Part shown: positions 7,747 to 14,667 of the stretch, piece by piece
Layout of the letters: each line of letters starts with the position of its first letter
How positions within the stretch are numbered: position 1 is the stretch's first letter
IMG/VR virus record: IMGVR_UViG_3300008050_000328
Location: 1-23,335 of that record
DNA: 23,335 nt
Reading direction: 5' to 3' (one strand)
Origin: a virus
The notes under the pieces: model-generated
What the model saw: only the letters and a program-made list of their open reading frames with translations
What the model was told of the DNA's origin: nothing
Databases searched by the model: none
Program-made: the position numbers and the translations under genes

Positions 7747-8223
7747 ATGCCCAAATTTCAATCAACAAAAATATTTGATAATTATACAATTGCTTTACGG
7801 CAATGGAAAGCAGGACATTCTCATTGTCAATTATTGCATGGATATGCACTTGAATTTAAAGTATGGTTTGAACCAAATGATACTGCAATTAATGATGGTT
7901 TGGATGAAATGAATTGGGTTGTTGATTTTGGTGGATTTAAAGATGCACCAATTGGTAATGGCTTAAAATCATGGATGGATCATATGTTTGATCATACTTT
8001 ATTGGCTGAAAAAGATGATCCTTATGTTGATATATTCGAACAAATGGGTCAAATGGGAATAGCCAAAGTACATATTTTAGATAAATTAGGAGCCGAAGCA
8101 ATGGCTAAATTAGTTTATGATAAATTCAATGATGTTTTATCTAAAACAGATGCATCTAGATGTAAGGTAGTTAAAGTTGAATGTAACGAAAATAAAAAGA
8201 ATTCGGCAATATATTATGAATAG
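7747..8223 (+). CDS. queD: QueD-like 6-carboxy-tetrahydropterin synthase, divergent
   Basis: A 158-residue member of the PTPS/QueD family. QueD converts dihydroneopterin triphosphate into 6-carboxy-5,6,7,8-tetrahydropterin on the way to 7-deazaguanines. Visible signatures: C27-QLL-H31-G-Y33, matching the E. coli C27-x3-H31-G-H33 core; WVVDFGGFK at 57-65 (usual VxDFxxLK); FDHTLL at 81-86 with the catalytic Asp-His; and E145 in VECNENKKNS near the C-terminus. The third His of the zinc site is Tyr (HGY) and the first (E. coli H16) is not in its usual place (ALRQW), although H24 and H26 are close. The protein is about 35 residues longer than E. coli QueD. A related but changed chemistry is possible. 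Confidence 0.83.
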   Translation: MPKFQSTKIFDNYTIALRQWKAGHSHCQLLHGYALEFKVWFEPNDTAINDGLDEMNWVVDFGGFKDAPIGNGLKSWMDHMFDHTLLAEKDDPYVDIFEQMGQMGIAKVHILDKLGAEAMAKLVYDKFNDVLSKTDASRCKVVKVECNENKKNSAIYYE

Positions 8224-9028
8224 AGATTTTTTACCAATATCAGAAGATTTTTATACAATCCAAGGTGAGGGAGTCACAACTGGATATCCAGCTTATTTTA
8301 TACGATTAATGAATTGTAATTTAAGTTGTGGAGCTTCTAAGAAACATATGAAAGAAATTAGAACTGGAGATTTTCCACCTGGAGATTTTAAAGGTGATTT
8401 ACATGATAAAGGAGTAGCTACCTGGACATGTGATACAATTCCAGTCTGGATTAAAGGACATAAAAAACCACATCATTATTTGATTGATAAATGGATCGAC
8501 CAAGAAATTGATGATTGGATTTATAATGGAAGGGTACATTTAGTATGGACAGGTGGAGAACCCTTAATGAAAGTAAATCAAGAATGTATTGTTAATTTTT
8601 TAGAATTTTATGATAGACTTTATGATTCTAATAATGTTTATAATGAAATTGAAACAAACGGAACAATGTATATAGGAGATGAATTGTTCAATCGATTAAA
8701 TCAAATTAATTGTTCCGTAAAATTGGCTAATTCAGGACATTCAAAAGAAGAACGAATTGTTCCTAAAGCAATTAAAAGAATAATGGAACATGACAATTAT
8801 TATTTTAAATTTGTAATTAGTAATAACCAAGACTTGCAAGAAATTTTAGATGATTTTGTAACTCCATTTAATATTGATCCAAACCGGATTTGTATGATGC
8901 CAGGATTAGACGATCAGGATAATTTTCATGAAAGAACAGCATTTGTATTGGAAATGGCTAAAAAATATGGATTTATAGGATTAACAAGATTACATGTCAG
9001 TGCATGGAATAAAACAACAGGAGTATAG
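8216..9028 (+). CDS. queE: QueE-like radical SAM 7-carboxy-7-deazaguanine synthase
   Basis: A 270-residue radical SAM enzyme that would contract 6-carboxytetrahydropterin to CDG. The N-terminus DFYTIQGEGVTTGYPAYFIR is typical of QueE. The cluster cysteines appear as C34-NLS-C38, then 33 residues, then C72 in WTCDT, so an insertion splits the usual Cys motif. TGGEP at 112-116 is the SAM-binding GGE motif, and EIETNGT at 144-150 is a QueE hallmark. I chose ATG 8216 over an in-frame ATG at 8177 because the family begins near this point; the gene overlaps queD by eight bases, implying translational coupling. Activity with the split motif is inferred. Confidence 0.87.
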   Translation: MNRDFLPISEDFYTIQGEGVTTGYPAYFIRLMNCNLSCGASKKHMKEIRTGDFPPGDFKGDLHDKGVATWTCDTIPVWIKGHKKPHHYLIDKWIDQEIDDWIYNGRVHLVWTGGEPLMKVNQECIVNFLEFYDRLYDSNNVYNEIETNGTMYIGDELFNRLNQINCSVKLANSGHSKEERIVPKAIKRIMEHDNYYFKFVISNNQDLQEILDDFVTPFNIDPNRICMMPGLDDQDNFHERTAFVLEMAKKYGFIGLTRLHVSAWNKTTGV

Positions 9029-9031
9029 AAT

Positions 9032-9340
9032 ATGAAAATGAAACCAATGGGAGACCAAGTTCTTTTAAAGGAACAAGAAAAGGCTGAAAAGACAACCTCC
9101 GGAATTATTTTAGTTGATGGTATAGATGGACAATTCGTTTATGCAGATGTTATATCAATTGGACCAGGATTAATTAATCCAATGTTAGGAAACATGATTC
9201 CAATGGCCGTAAAAGAAGGCGATACAGTATTATTACATAAAAGTAATTTGGGTAGTCAAAAAGAAATTAAATTAAATGATGAAAAATATATACTAGTGCG
9301 TGAATCAGAAATTGCAATGGTATCAACAAGTAGAAAATAA
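9032..9340 (+). CDS. GroES-like co-chaperonin
   Basis: A 102-residue cpn10-fold protein. MKPMGDQVLLKEQEKAEKTTSGIILVD shows the family N-terminus with the mobile loop (EKTTSGIIL, about residues 18-26) that docks on GroEL. VISIGPG at about 41-47 and KEGDTVLLHKS follow the GroES order, and EKYILVRESEIAMV is the closing strand. Phage co-chaperonins (T4 gp31) replace host GroES for folding the large capsid protein. No GroEL gene is visible, so it should work with the host chaperonin. It lies three bases after queE, in the middle of the deazaguanine operon. Confidence 0.87.
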   Translation: MKMKPMGDQVLLKEQEKAEKTTSGIILVDGIDGQFVYADVISIGPGLINPMLGNMIPMAVKEGDTVLLHKSNLGSQKEIKLNDEKYILVRESEIAMVSTSRK

Positions 9341-9341
9341 A

Positions 9342-9554
9342 ATGAAAGTAACAATTTGGGTTAAGCCAGAACATTTAGAAAAACTTAATAAATTATTAGA
9401 ATCAAATAATTCATTTACAGAAAAAGATTATTTATGTATCAATTTTTCAACTATTCCAGATGTTGAAATGATACAAGTACAAATTGATTCAGATAAGTTT
9501 ATTGAATTTCTAGATAGAAGAGGAAATAAATGTAAATCAGTTTTATTAGGATAA
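9342..9554 (+). CDS. Unknown 70-residue protein
   Basis: It starts MKVTIWVKPEHLEKLNKLLESNN and has an alternating beta-alpha-beta look, ending with FIEFLDRRGNKCKSVLLG. I do not recognise it. An in-frame ATG at 9300 would overlap the GroES gene by 41 bases; ATG 9342 is preferred because it follows the upstream stop by one base. FolE starts three bases downstream, so it is co-expressed with the deazaguanine genes. Confidence 0.7.
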   Translation: MKVTIWVKPEHLEKLNKLLESNNSFTEKDYLCINFSTIPDVEMIQVQIDSDKFIEFLDRRGNKCKSVLLG

Positions 9555-9557
9555 TTT

Positions 9558-10184
9558 ATGAAAAAATTAAAATACGCTAATTTAAATGATCCACGGACAG
9601 AAGCAGAACGTCAAGAAATAATTACTAATGCATCATATTATTATGGACAATATATGGATGCTTTAGGAATTGATTGGCGAAATGATCCTAATTCGAATGA
9701 TACTCCAATGCGGGTAGCGAAGGCATTTGTTAATGATCTGGCAGAAGGCTGTTATATAGAACCGCCAAAGATTACAACATTTAAAAATGTTAATAAATAT
9801 GATGGGATAGTATTTCAAGGAAATATTGATGTAAAATCATTTTGTTCACATCACCATTTACCATTTGTTGGTTATGCTCATGTAGCTTATTTGCCTGGCG
9901 ATAATGTAATTGGTTTAAGTAAATTAAATAGAATTGTAGAATGGTTCGCTAGACGTCCTCAGGTACAAGAAAATTTAACAATGCAAATTCATGATTACCT
10001 AAACGAGGTTTGTGATAAGAATGATGGTGTAGCTGTAGTAATAGAAGCAAAACATATGTGTGCTTGTGTAAGAGGAGTTCGTCATAATAGTACAATGATG
10101 ACAAGTAAATTATCTAAAGCATTCAAAAAAGATCCAGCCACTAGAGAAGAATTTTATAAATTTATTGAAAATATTAAAGCGTAA
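9558..10184 (+). CDS. folE: GTP cyclohydrolase I
   Basis: A 208-residue type I GTP cyclohydrolase producing dihydroneopterin triphosphate from GTP, the first step of both folate and 7-deazaguanine synthesis. Signature FCSHHHLPFVGYAHVAYLPG at 95-114 supplies zinc ligands C96 and H99, VIGLSKLNRIVEWFARRPQV at 117-136 is the conserved helix, QENLTMQI follows, and H166-M-C168 in EAKHMCACVRGVRH completes the zinc site. E. coli FolE is 222 residues. Together with queD and queE just upstream it gives the route GTP to CDG. The stop overlaps the DNA polymerase start by one base (TAATG). Confidence 0.94.
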   Translation: MKKLKYANLNDPRTEAERQEIITNASYYYGQYMDALGIDWRNDPNSNDTPMRVAKAFVNDLAEGCYIEPPKITTFKNVNKYDGIVFQGNIDVKSFCSHHHLPFVGYAHVAYLPGDNVIGLSKLNRIVEWFARRPQVQENLTMQIHDYLNEVCDKNDGVAVVIEAKHMCACVRGVRHNSTMMTSKLSKAFKKDPATREEFYKFIENIKA

Positions 10185-12655
10185 TGTATCAAGCAATATC
10201 ATATAGGAGGCGTGATAATACCGTACATATTTGGGACGATAAACTCGGACACCAAAAAATAAAATATAAGCCGTATGCTTATAGAAAATCTTCTTCCGGA
10301 AAAGATACTGCCTTAGATGGTTCTCGAGTTACAAAAATATTTAAATTTGATAATGAAGAAAGAGGATTATATGAATCAGATCTTAATCCAGAAACTCGTA
10401 CATTAATAGATAGATATACTGATTCAGATGAAATATCAGTTGGACATAGAACATTATTTATTGACATAGAAGTTGATATTGAAAATGGGTTTCCTACACC
10501 AGAAGAAGCTCAAAATGAAGTTACGTCCATAGCAATTTATGATTCTGCCGGCGATCAAAGATTTGTTTGGATATTAGATAAAGAACAAGCAGTAATTACT
10601 ACAGATAAAGTTATTTCGTGTTTTAATGAATCTGATTTATTAAGTAAGTTTCTTATGAAATATTATGAGATACAACCTACAATAATAACTGGATGGAATA
10701 TAGATTTCTTTGATATTCCATATTTGTATAATAGAATGTGTCGGATATTAGGTGAAAAAACAGCTAGATCATTATCACCTATTAAAGATGTTATTTGGCT
10801 TAAACATAGAAATAGATATCGTATTTCTGGAGTATCTTGTTTAGATTATATGGCTTTGTATAAAAACTTTACTTATAATGAAGAATCAAGTTATTCTTTA
10901 GAAGCTATATCACAAAAAGAATTAGGAAAAGGAAAACTCCAATATGAAGGAAGTCTAGATGACTTAATGAAATCAGACATTAACAAGTATGTTGATTATA
11001 ATATGAATGATGTTGATCTTGTTGTTGAGATAGATGAGAAAATGAAGTTATTAGATTTGGCTCGTGGTATATGTCATAAAGGTCATGTTCCTTATGAAGA
11101 TGTATATTTCGCGACTAGATATTTAGATGGCGCGGCTTTAACTTATATGAAACGATTAGGAATCGTAGCACCAAATAAACCGCCTCGTGAAGAAATTAGA
11201 CATACAGACTTACTAGGAGCTTATGTAAAGGCACCAAATCCTGGAAGGTATGAATGGGTATATGATTTAGATTTAACGTCTCTATATCCAAGCATAATCA
11301 TGACATTAAATATATCACCTGAAACTAAGGTAAGTAAAGTTGATAATTTCAAACCTCATTCATATGTTAAAAATATACATCAAGAGTTTACAACTGATAA
11401 ACAGTCATGGAAATCACCAGCCGACCTAAAAACATATTTAACAGATAATAACTATTCCATTGCTGCTAACGGAGTGGTTTATGATTTAACTAATAAAGGA
11501 TTTATTCCATCAATATTAGAAAAGTGGTTTGCAGAAAGAGTTGAATATAAAGATTTAAGAAAAGAATACGAGAAAAAAGGAGATACTGCTAAAGCAGAAT
11601 ATTTTGATAGATTACAGCACGTAACTAAGATTTTGTTAAATTCTTTTTATGGAGTTTTGGGTAATCCAACCTTTAGATTTAATGACCCGGACAATGCAGT
11701 AGCAGTTACAAGTACAGGGCAACAATTAATTAAGTTTACTGCTGATATCGGCAATCAATATTATCTAAAAAAATTAGGAGTTGAAAAAGATTATTGTATA
11801 TATACTGATACAGACAGTACATTTTTTAGTTCATTACCTTTAATAAAACATAGTCATCCAGATATCGATACTACAGATAATCAACTAATGGCTGAAAAGA
11901 CTATTGAAGTTGCATCTGCAATTCAATATTTTATAAATAAATCGTATGATATTTATGCTGAAAGATTTCATAATGTAACTACACATAAGTTTCATATTAA
12001 ACAGGAATTGGTTGCTAAATCTGGACTATGGGTTGCGAAAAAACGATATGCACAATGGATTGTTAATGCAGAAGGACATGCAGTAAATAAATTAGATGTT
12101 AAAGGATTAGATGTTGTAAGGTCATCATTCCCTCCGGCCTTCAGAAAGTTTATGGCAGAGGTTTTAAAAGATATTTTGAACAATATTAAAAAAGAAGATC
12201 TGGATGAAAAGATCTTAACGTTTAAAGAATATATGAAAACATTAGATAATATAGAAATTATGTTTCCAACCGGAATTAAAAATATAAAAAAATATACCCG
12301 GAAAGGGGACCAACCATTTACGGCTAAAATGAAAGGAACTCCAGTTCATGCTAAATCTGCAATAAATTATAATGATTTATTAAAACATTATGATATTAAA
12401 AAAGTCCGGGAAATTGGTAATGGTGAAAAAATTAAATGGACGTATCTTAAAGAAAATAATATGGGATTAGAAACAATGGCTATTAAAGGATCTGATGATC
12501 CGGAAGTAATTGTTGATTTTATAAACAGTTATATTAATTATGATAAGATATTTAAATCAGCATTTGCAAATAAATTAAATGATTTTTATGGTGCAATGAA
12601 ATGGGGAAGAATCCCAGAAAATAATAATTTAGGTAAATTTTTTACATTCAACTAA
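10184..12655 (+). CDS. 43: Family B DNA polymerase, gp43-like
   Basis: An 823-residue replicative polymerase with proofreading exonuclease, somewhat shorter than T4 gp43 (898). Exonuclease motifs: FIDIEVDIE at 92-100 (Exo I, D94 and E96), TGWNIDFFDIPYL at 169-181 (Exo II), YNMNDVDLV at 272-280 (Exo III). Polymerase motifs: DLTSLYPSI at 363-371 (A), KILLNSFYGVLGN at 482-494 (B), YTDTDST at 540-546 (C). The start is the ATG sharing a base with the folE stop. It would bind the sliding clamp encoded at 15863 through its C-terminal end (NNLGKFFTFN), whose Phe-rich terminus is typical of clamp-binding peptides of gp43-type enzymes (inference). Confidence 0.96.
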   Translation: MYQAISYRRRDNTVHIWDDKLGHQKIKYKPYAYRKSSSGKDTALDGSRVTKIFKFDNEERGLYESDLNPETRTLIDRYTDSDEISVGHRTLFIDIEVDIENGFPTPEEAQNEVTSIAIYDSAGDQRFVWILDKEQAVITTDKVISCFNESDLLSKFLMKYYEIQPTIITGWNIDFFDIPYLYNRMCRILGEKTARSLSPIKDVIWLKHRNRYRISGVSCLDYMALYKNFTYNEESSYSLEAISQKELGKGKLQYEGSLDDLMKSDINKYVDYNMNDVDLVVEIDEKMKLLDLARGICHKGHVPYEDVYFATRYLDGAALTYMKRLGIVAPNKPPREEIRHTDLLGAYVKAPNPGRYEWVYDLDLTSLYPSIIMTLNISPETKVSKVDNFKPHSYVKNIHQEFTTDKQSWKSPADLKTYLTDNNYSIAANGVVYDLTNKGFIPSILEKWFAERVEYKDLRKEYEKKGDTAKAEYFDRLQHVTKILLNSFYGVLGNPTFRFNDPDNAVAVTSTGQQLIKFTADIGNQYYLKKLGVEKDYCIYTDTDSTFFSSLPLIKHSHPDIDTTDNQLMAEKTIEVASAIQYFINKSYDIYAERFHNVTTHKFHIKQELVAKSGLWVAKKRYAQWIVNAEGHAVNKLDVKGLDVVRSSFPPAFRKFMAEVLKDILNNIKKEDLDEKILTFKEYMKTLDNIEIMFPTGIKNIKKYTRKGDQPFTAKMKGTPVHAKSAINYNDLLKHYDIKKVREIGNGEKIKWTYLKENNMGLETMAIKGSDDPEVIVDFINSYINYDKIFKSAFANKLNDFYGAMKWGRIPENNNLGKFFTFN

Positions 12656-12691
12656 AATAATTCTATTAAAAATAAAACGAAAGGAATAAAT

Positions 12692-12979
12692 ATGGAAACA
12701 ATTATTTTAGTATCAGTTTTGTCAACATTGGGTGTAGTTGCTATAGTGGGAGCTGTAGTGGTTGCGTTTAATAGGTTAGGCAATAAAGTTGATGTTGATG
12801 ATTTCAACAGATTTATGGATGACAGTTATCGTAACGCTGAAACGGTGGCTGGAGATATACATCGAAGGATTGATGATGTTGATAATAATGGTCGTCAAAA
12901 CATAGACGAATGTTTTAGATCAATTGATTCACGATGTGATAAACTTTACAGCGAAATAAATTCTAAAAAAAATAAGTAA
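12692..12979 (+). CDS. Small single-span membrane protein with helical tail
   Basis: A 95-residue protein. Residues about 4-27 (IILVSVLSTLGVVAIVGAVV and following) form one hydrophobic transmembrane segment or uncleaved signal anchor. The remainder is hydrophilic and charged with spaced Asp/Arg heptad-like patterns (VDVDDFNRFMDDSYRN, HRRIDDVDNNGRQN, SIDSRCDKLYSEIN), suggesting a coiled coil. The leader has AAAGGAATAAAT before ATG. Function is unknown. It follows the polymerase by 36 bases and is probably cotranscribed with it. Confidence 0.7.
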   Translation: METIILVSVLSTLGVVAIVGAVVVAFNRLGNKVDVDDFNRFMDDSYRNAETVAGDIHRRIDDVDNNGRQNIDECFRSIDSRCDKLYSEINSKKNK

Positions 12980-12998
12980 CATATTTTGATGGAATTAT

Positions 12999-13029
12999 TT
13001 GGTTGTTTGTAAAAAATTTCTTATATTAA
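12999..13029 (+). promoter_or_regulatory. Candidate promoter of the glycosyltransferase-dpdA-clamp operon
   Basis: TTGG at 12999-13002 and TATATTAA at 13022-13029, spacer 20 bases; the spacer ends TTTCT as in the promoter at 7695-7725. It is in a 72-base gap with no gene. All genes from 13052 to 18661 lie on the same strand with gaps of 16 bases or less or small overlaps, so this promoter could drive the modification and clamp/clamp-loader genes together. Confidence 0.55.
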
Positions 13030-13051
13030 TATAAATAAAAAAGTTATAAAG

Positions 13052-13471
13052 ATGTACGGAAAAAGTTACTGGTATGGTAAAGAAGTAGAAGGCAGGTTAT
13101 CTGATATAGAAACTGTATTTGTAAGAGGCCAAGTACCAGAAAATTATAAAGAATATCCACATATCTATTTTACTATAGAATATATTGAAATGGCATGTGT
13201 ACATGGTAATTGGGATGATATTCATGATATATTAGAAACCAAACAATATGTTACAGTAGAAGCAAATCAGAAAACAATAGATAAAATTCCAATGTCTATA
13301 TTCAATAAGGTACATCTAATTTACAGAATCCCAGATGAAAACGTTACTAAATTAAAGAAAACAGATACATTATCAATTGATCAAGGCTGGTATAGAGTAC
13401 ATCAAGTTACAAAATGTAATATGATGGAAATTAATCCAGATGATTATAAATTTGATAGAATAAAAGAATAA
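13052..13471 (+). CDS. Unknown 139-residue protein next to the glycosyltransferase
   Basis: No family recognised. It has several aromatic-rich strands (YPHIYFTIEYIEMACVHG, VHLIYRIPDENV, DQGWYRVHQVTKCNMMEI) and an acidic segment NWDDIHDILE. No signal or membrane segment is visible. It is the first gene after the promoter at 12999-13029 and ends two bases before the glycosyltransferase, so it is likely translated together with it and dpdA. A role in the same modification pathway is possible but rests only on position. Confidence 0.72.
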   Translation: MYGKSYWYGKEVEGRLSDIETVFVRGQVPENYKEYPHIYFTIEYIEMACVHGNWDDIHDILETKQYVTVEANQKTIDKIPMSIFNKVHLIYRIPDENVTKLKKTDTLSIDQGWYRVHQVTKCNMMEINPDDYKFDRIKE

Positions 13472-13473
13472 TT

Positions 13474-14667
13474 ATGAAAAGAAATTTATTTTACTTTGGT
13501 CTTGAACCACTTAAGAGTCGGTATACATATCAATTATCAAAAGAATGGATGCCAAAAACATTTGAAGAATATAAAGACAAATTAAACTTTGTAGAAGTTG
13601 AAGGCGATTTTGACCCCGACCAAGAAATTAAAGTAGGTGCTGTATTAGATGCAATAGGTAGAGGAAAATATAGTTTATCACAATGCCAGAATTTTTTACA
13701 AATGTTATATGATGACAAAGTTCAAGACGGTGATGTTATATTTTTACAAGATTATTGGACACCAGGCGTTGAAGCTATTTGGTATGCTTTAGATTTATAC
13801 GGTTATAAAGATGTTAAAGTATATGCAATGTTACATGCACAATCAGTTGATGAATATGATTTTACTTATCCGATGAAAGATTGGATGAGGCCATATGAAT
13901 TAGGATTAGATAAAAGAATGGCGGGTATATTTGTAGGTAGTTCAATACATAAAGAACAATTAAGAGCAACAGGATTTGAAGCACCTATTCATGTAGTGTC
14001 ATTACCAATTCATAAAGACGCAACATTAGCTAAATTACCAGCCGGAGAATATACAAAAAAGAATACTATAGTTTATTCGTCTAGATTAGATAAAGAAAAG
14101 AATCCATTCTTTATGATGAAAGTAGCTGAATCTTTTTTAGAATTTCATCCAAAATTTGAATGGCATGTAACTACATCAGGAAAAGAGTTTAGAAGTATGT
14201 TACCCGGAGCAATTGATGCTTTAAAAGCGTTAGCAAAGAAACAACCAAGATTTAAATTATTAACAGGACTTACAAAACAAGAATATTATACAGAATTAGC
14301 AACTTGTAAAATACAATTTAATTCATCATTACAAGATTATGTATCTTGGACAGTTATCGAATCTACAGCATTTGGAGCCGATATAGTATTTCCATATTTC
14401 AGAAGCTTTCCGGAGTTTGTAGATTCTGATAGAATGTATAAACCATTTGATGTTAAGAGTGCTTTAGAAACAATCGAAACTGTTTTGGAATCGCCTAGAG
14501 TACATCCGGATATAGTTAACCGATCTGATTTAGGAAGACGAATGGAAGGATATATTGTCGCTAATGATTTTGATAAAGAAATTTGTGTTTGGCATGAAAA
14601 AGAATATTGTGAACATTTATTAGCAGAAGAATATAAAGGTGCATATCAATATACATTACAATTATGA
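13474..14667 (+). CDS. GT-B fold glycosyltransferase coupled to dpdA
   Basis: A 397-residue protein with the layout of a GT4-like glycosyltransferase. The C-terminal domain opens with NTIVYSSRLDKEKNPFFMMK (about 198-217), the usual start of the nucleotide-sugar-binding half, and contains LLTGLTKQEYYTELATCKIQ and VSWTVIESTAFGADIVFP; the Glu in WTVIES occupies the place of the family's conserved donor-binding Glu. The N-terminal half (FYFGLEP, DVIFLQDYWTPG, VYAMLHAQSVDEYDF) would bind the acceptor. The donor and acceptor cannot be read from sequence. Its stop codon overlaps the dpdA start in ATGA, so the two are translationally coupled, which points toward DNA-base glycosylation as one option; glycan modification is another. 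Confidence 0.78.
   Translation: MKRNLFYFGLEPLKSRYTYQLSKEWMPKTFEEYKDKLNFVEVEGDFDPDQEIKVGAVLDAIGRGKYSLSQCQNFLQMLYDDKVQDGDVIFLQDYWTPGVEAIWYALDLYGYKDVKVYAMLHAQSVDEYDFTYPMKDWMRPYELGLDKRMAGIFVGSSIHKEQLRATGFEAPIHVVSLPIHKDATLAKLPAGEYTKKNTIVYSSRLDKEKNPFFMMKVAESFLEFHPKFEWHVTTSGKEFRSMLPGAIDALKALAKKQPRFKLLTGLTKQEYYTELATCKIQFNSSLQDYVSWTVIESTAFGADIVFPYFRSFPEFVDSDRMYKPFDVKSALETIETVLESPRVHPDIVNRSDLGRRMEGYIVANDFDKEICVWHEKEYCEHLLAEEYKGAYQYTLQL

Noticed and set aside
8177-8215. Upstream in-frame ATG for queE
   Set aside because: The 13 extra residues do not resemble the QueE N-terminus and would extend the overlap with queD to 47 bases; ATG 8216 fits the family.
9300-9341. Upstream in-frame ATG for the 70-residue gene
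   Set aside because: It lies inside the GroES-like gene; ATG 9342 directly after that gene's stop is simpler.
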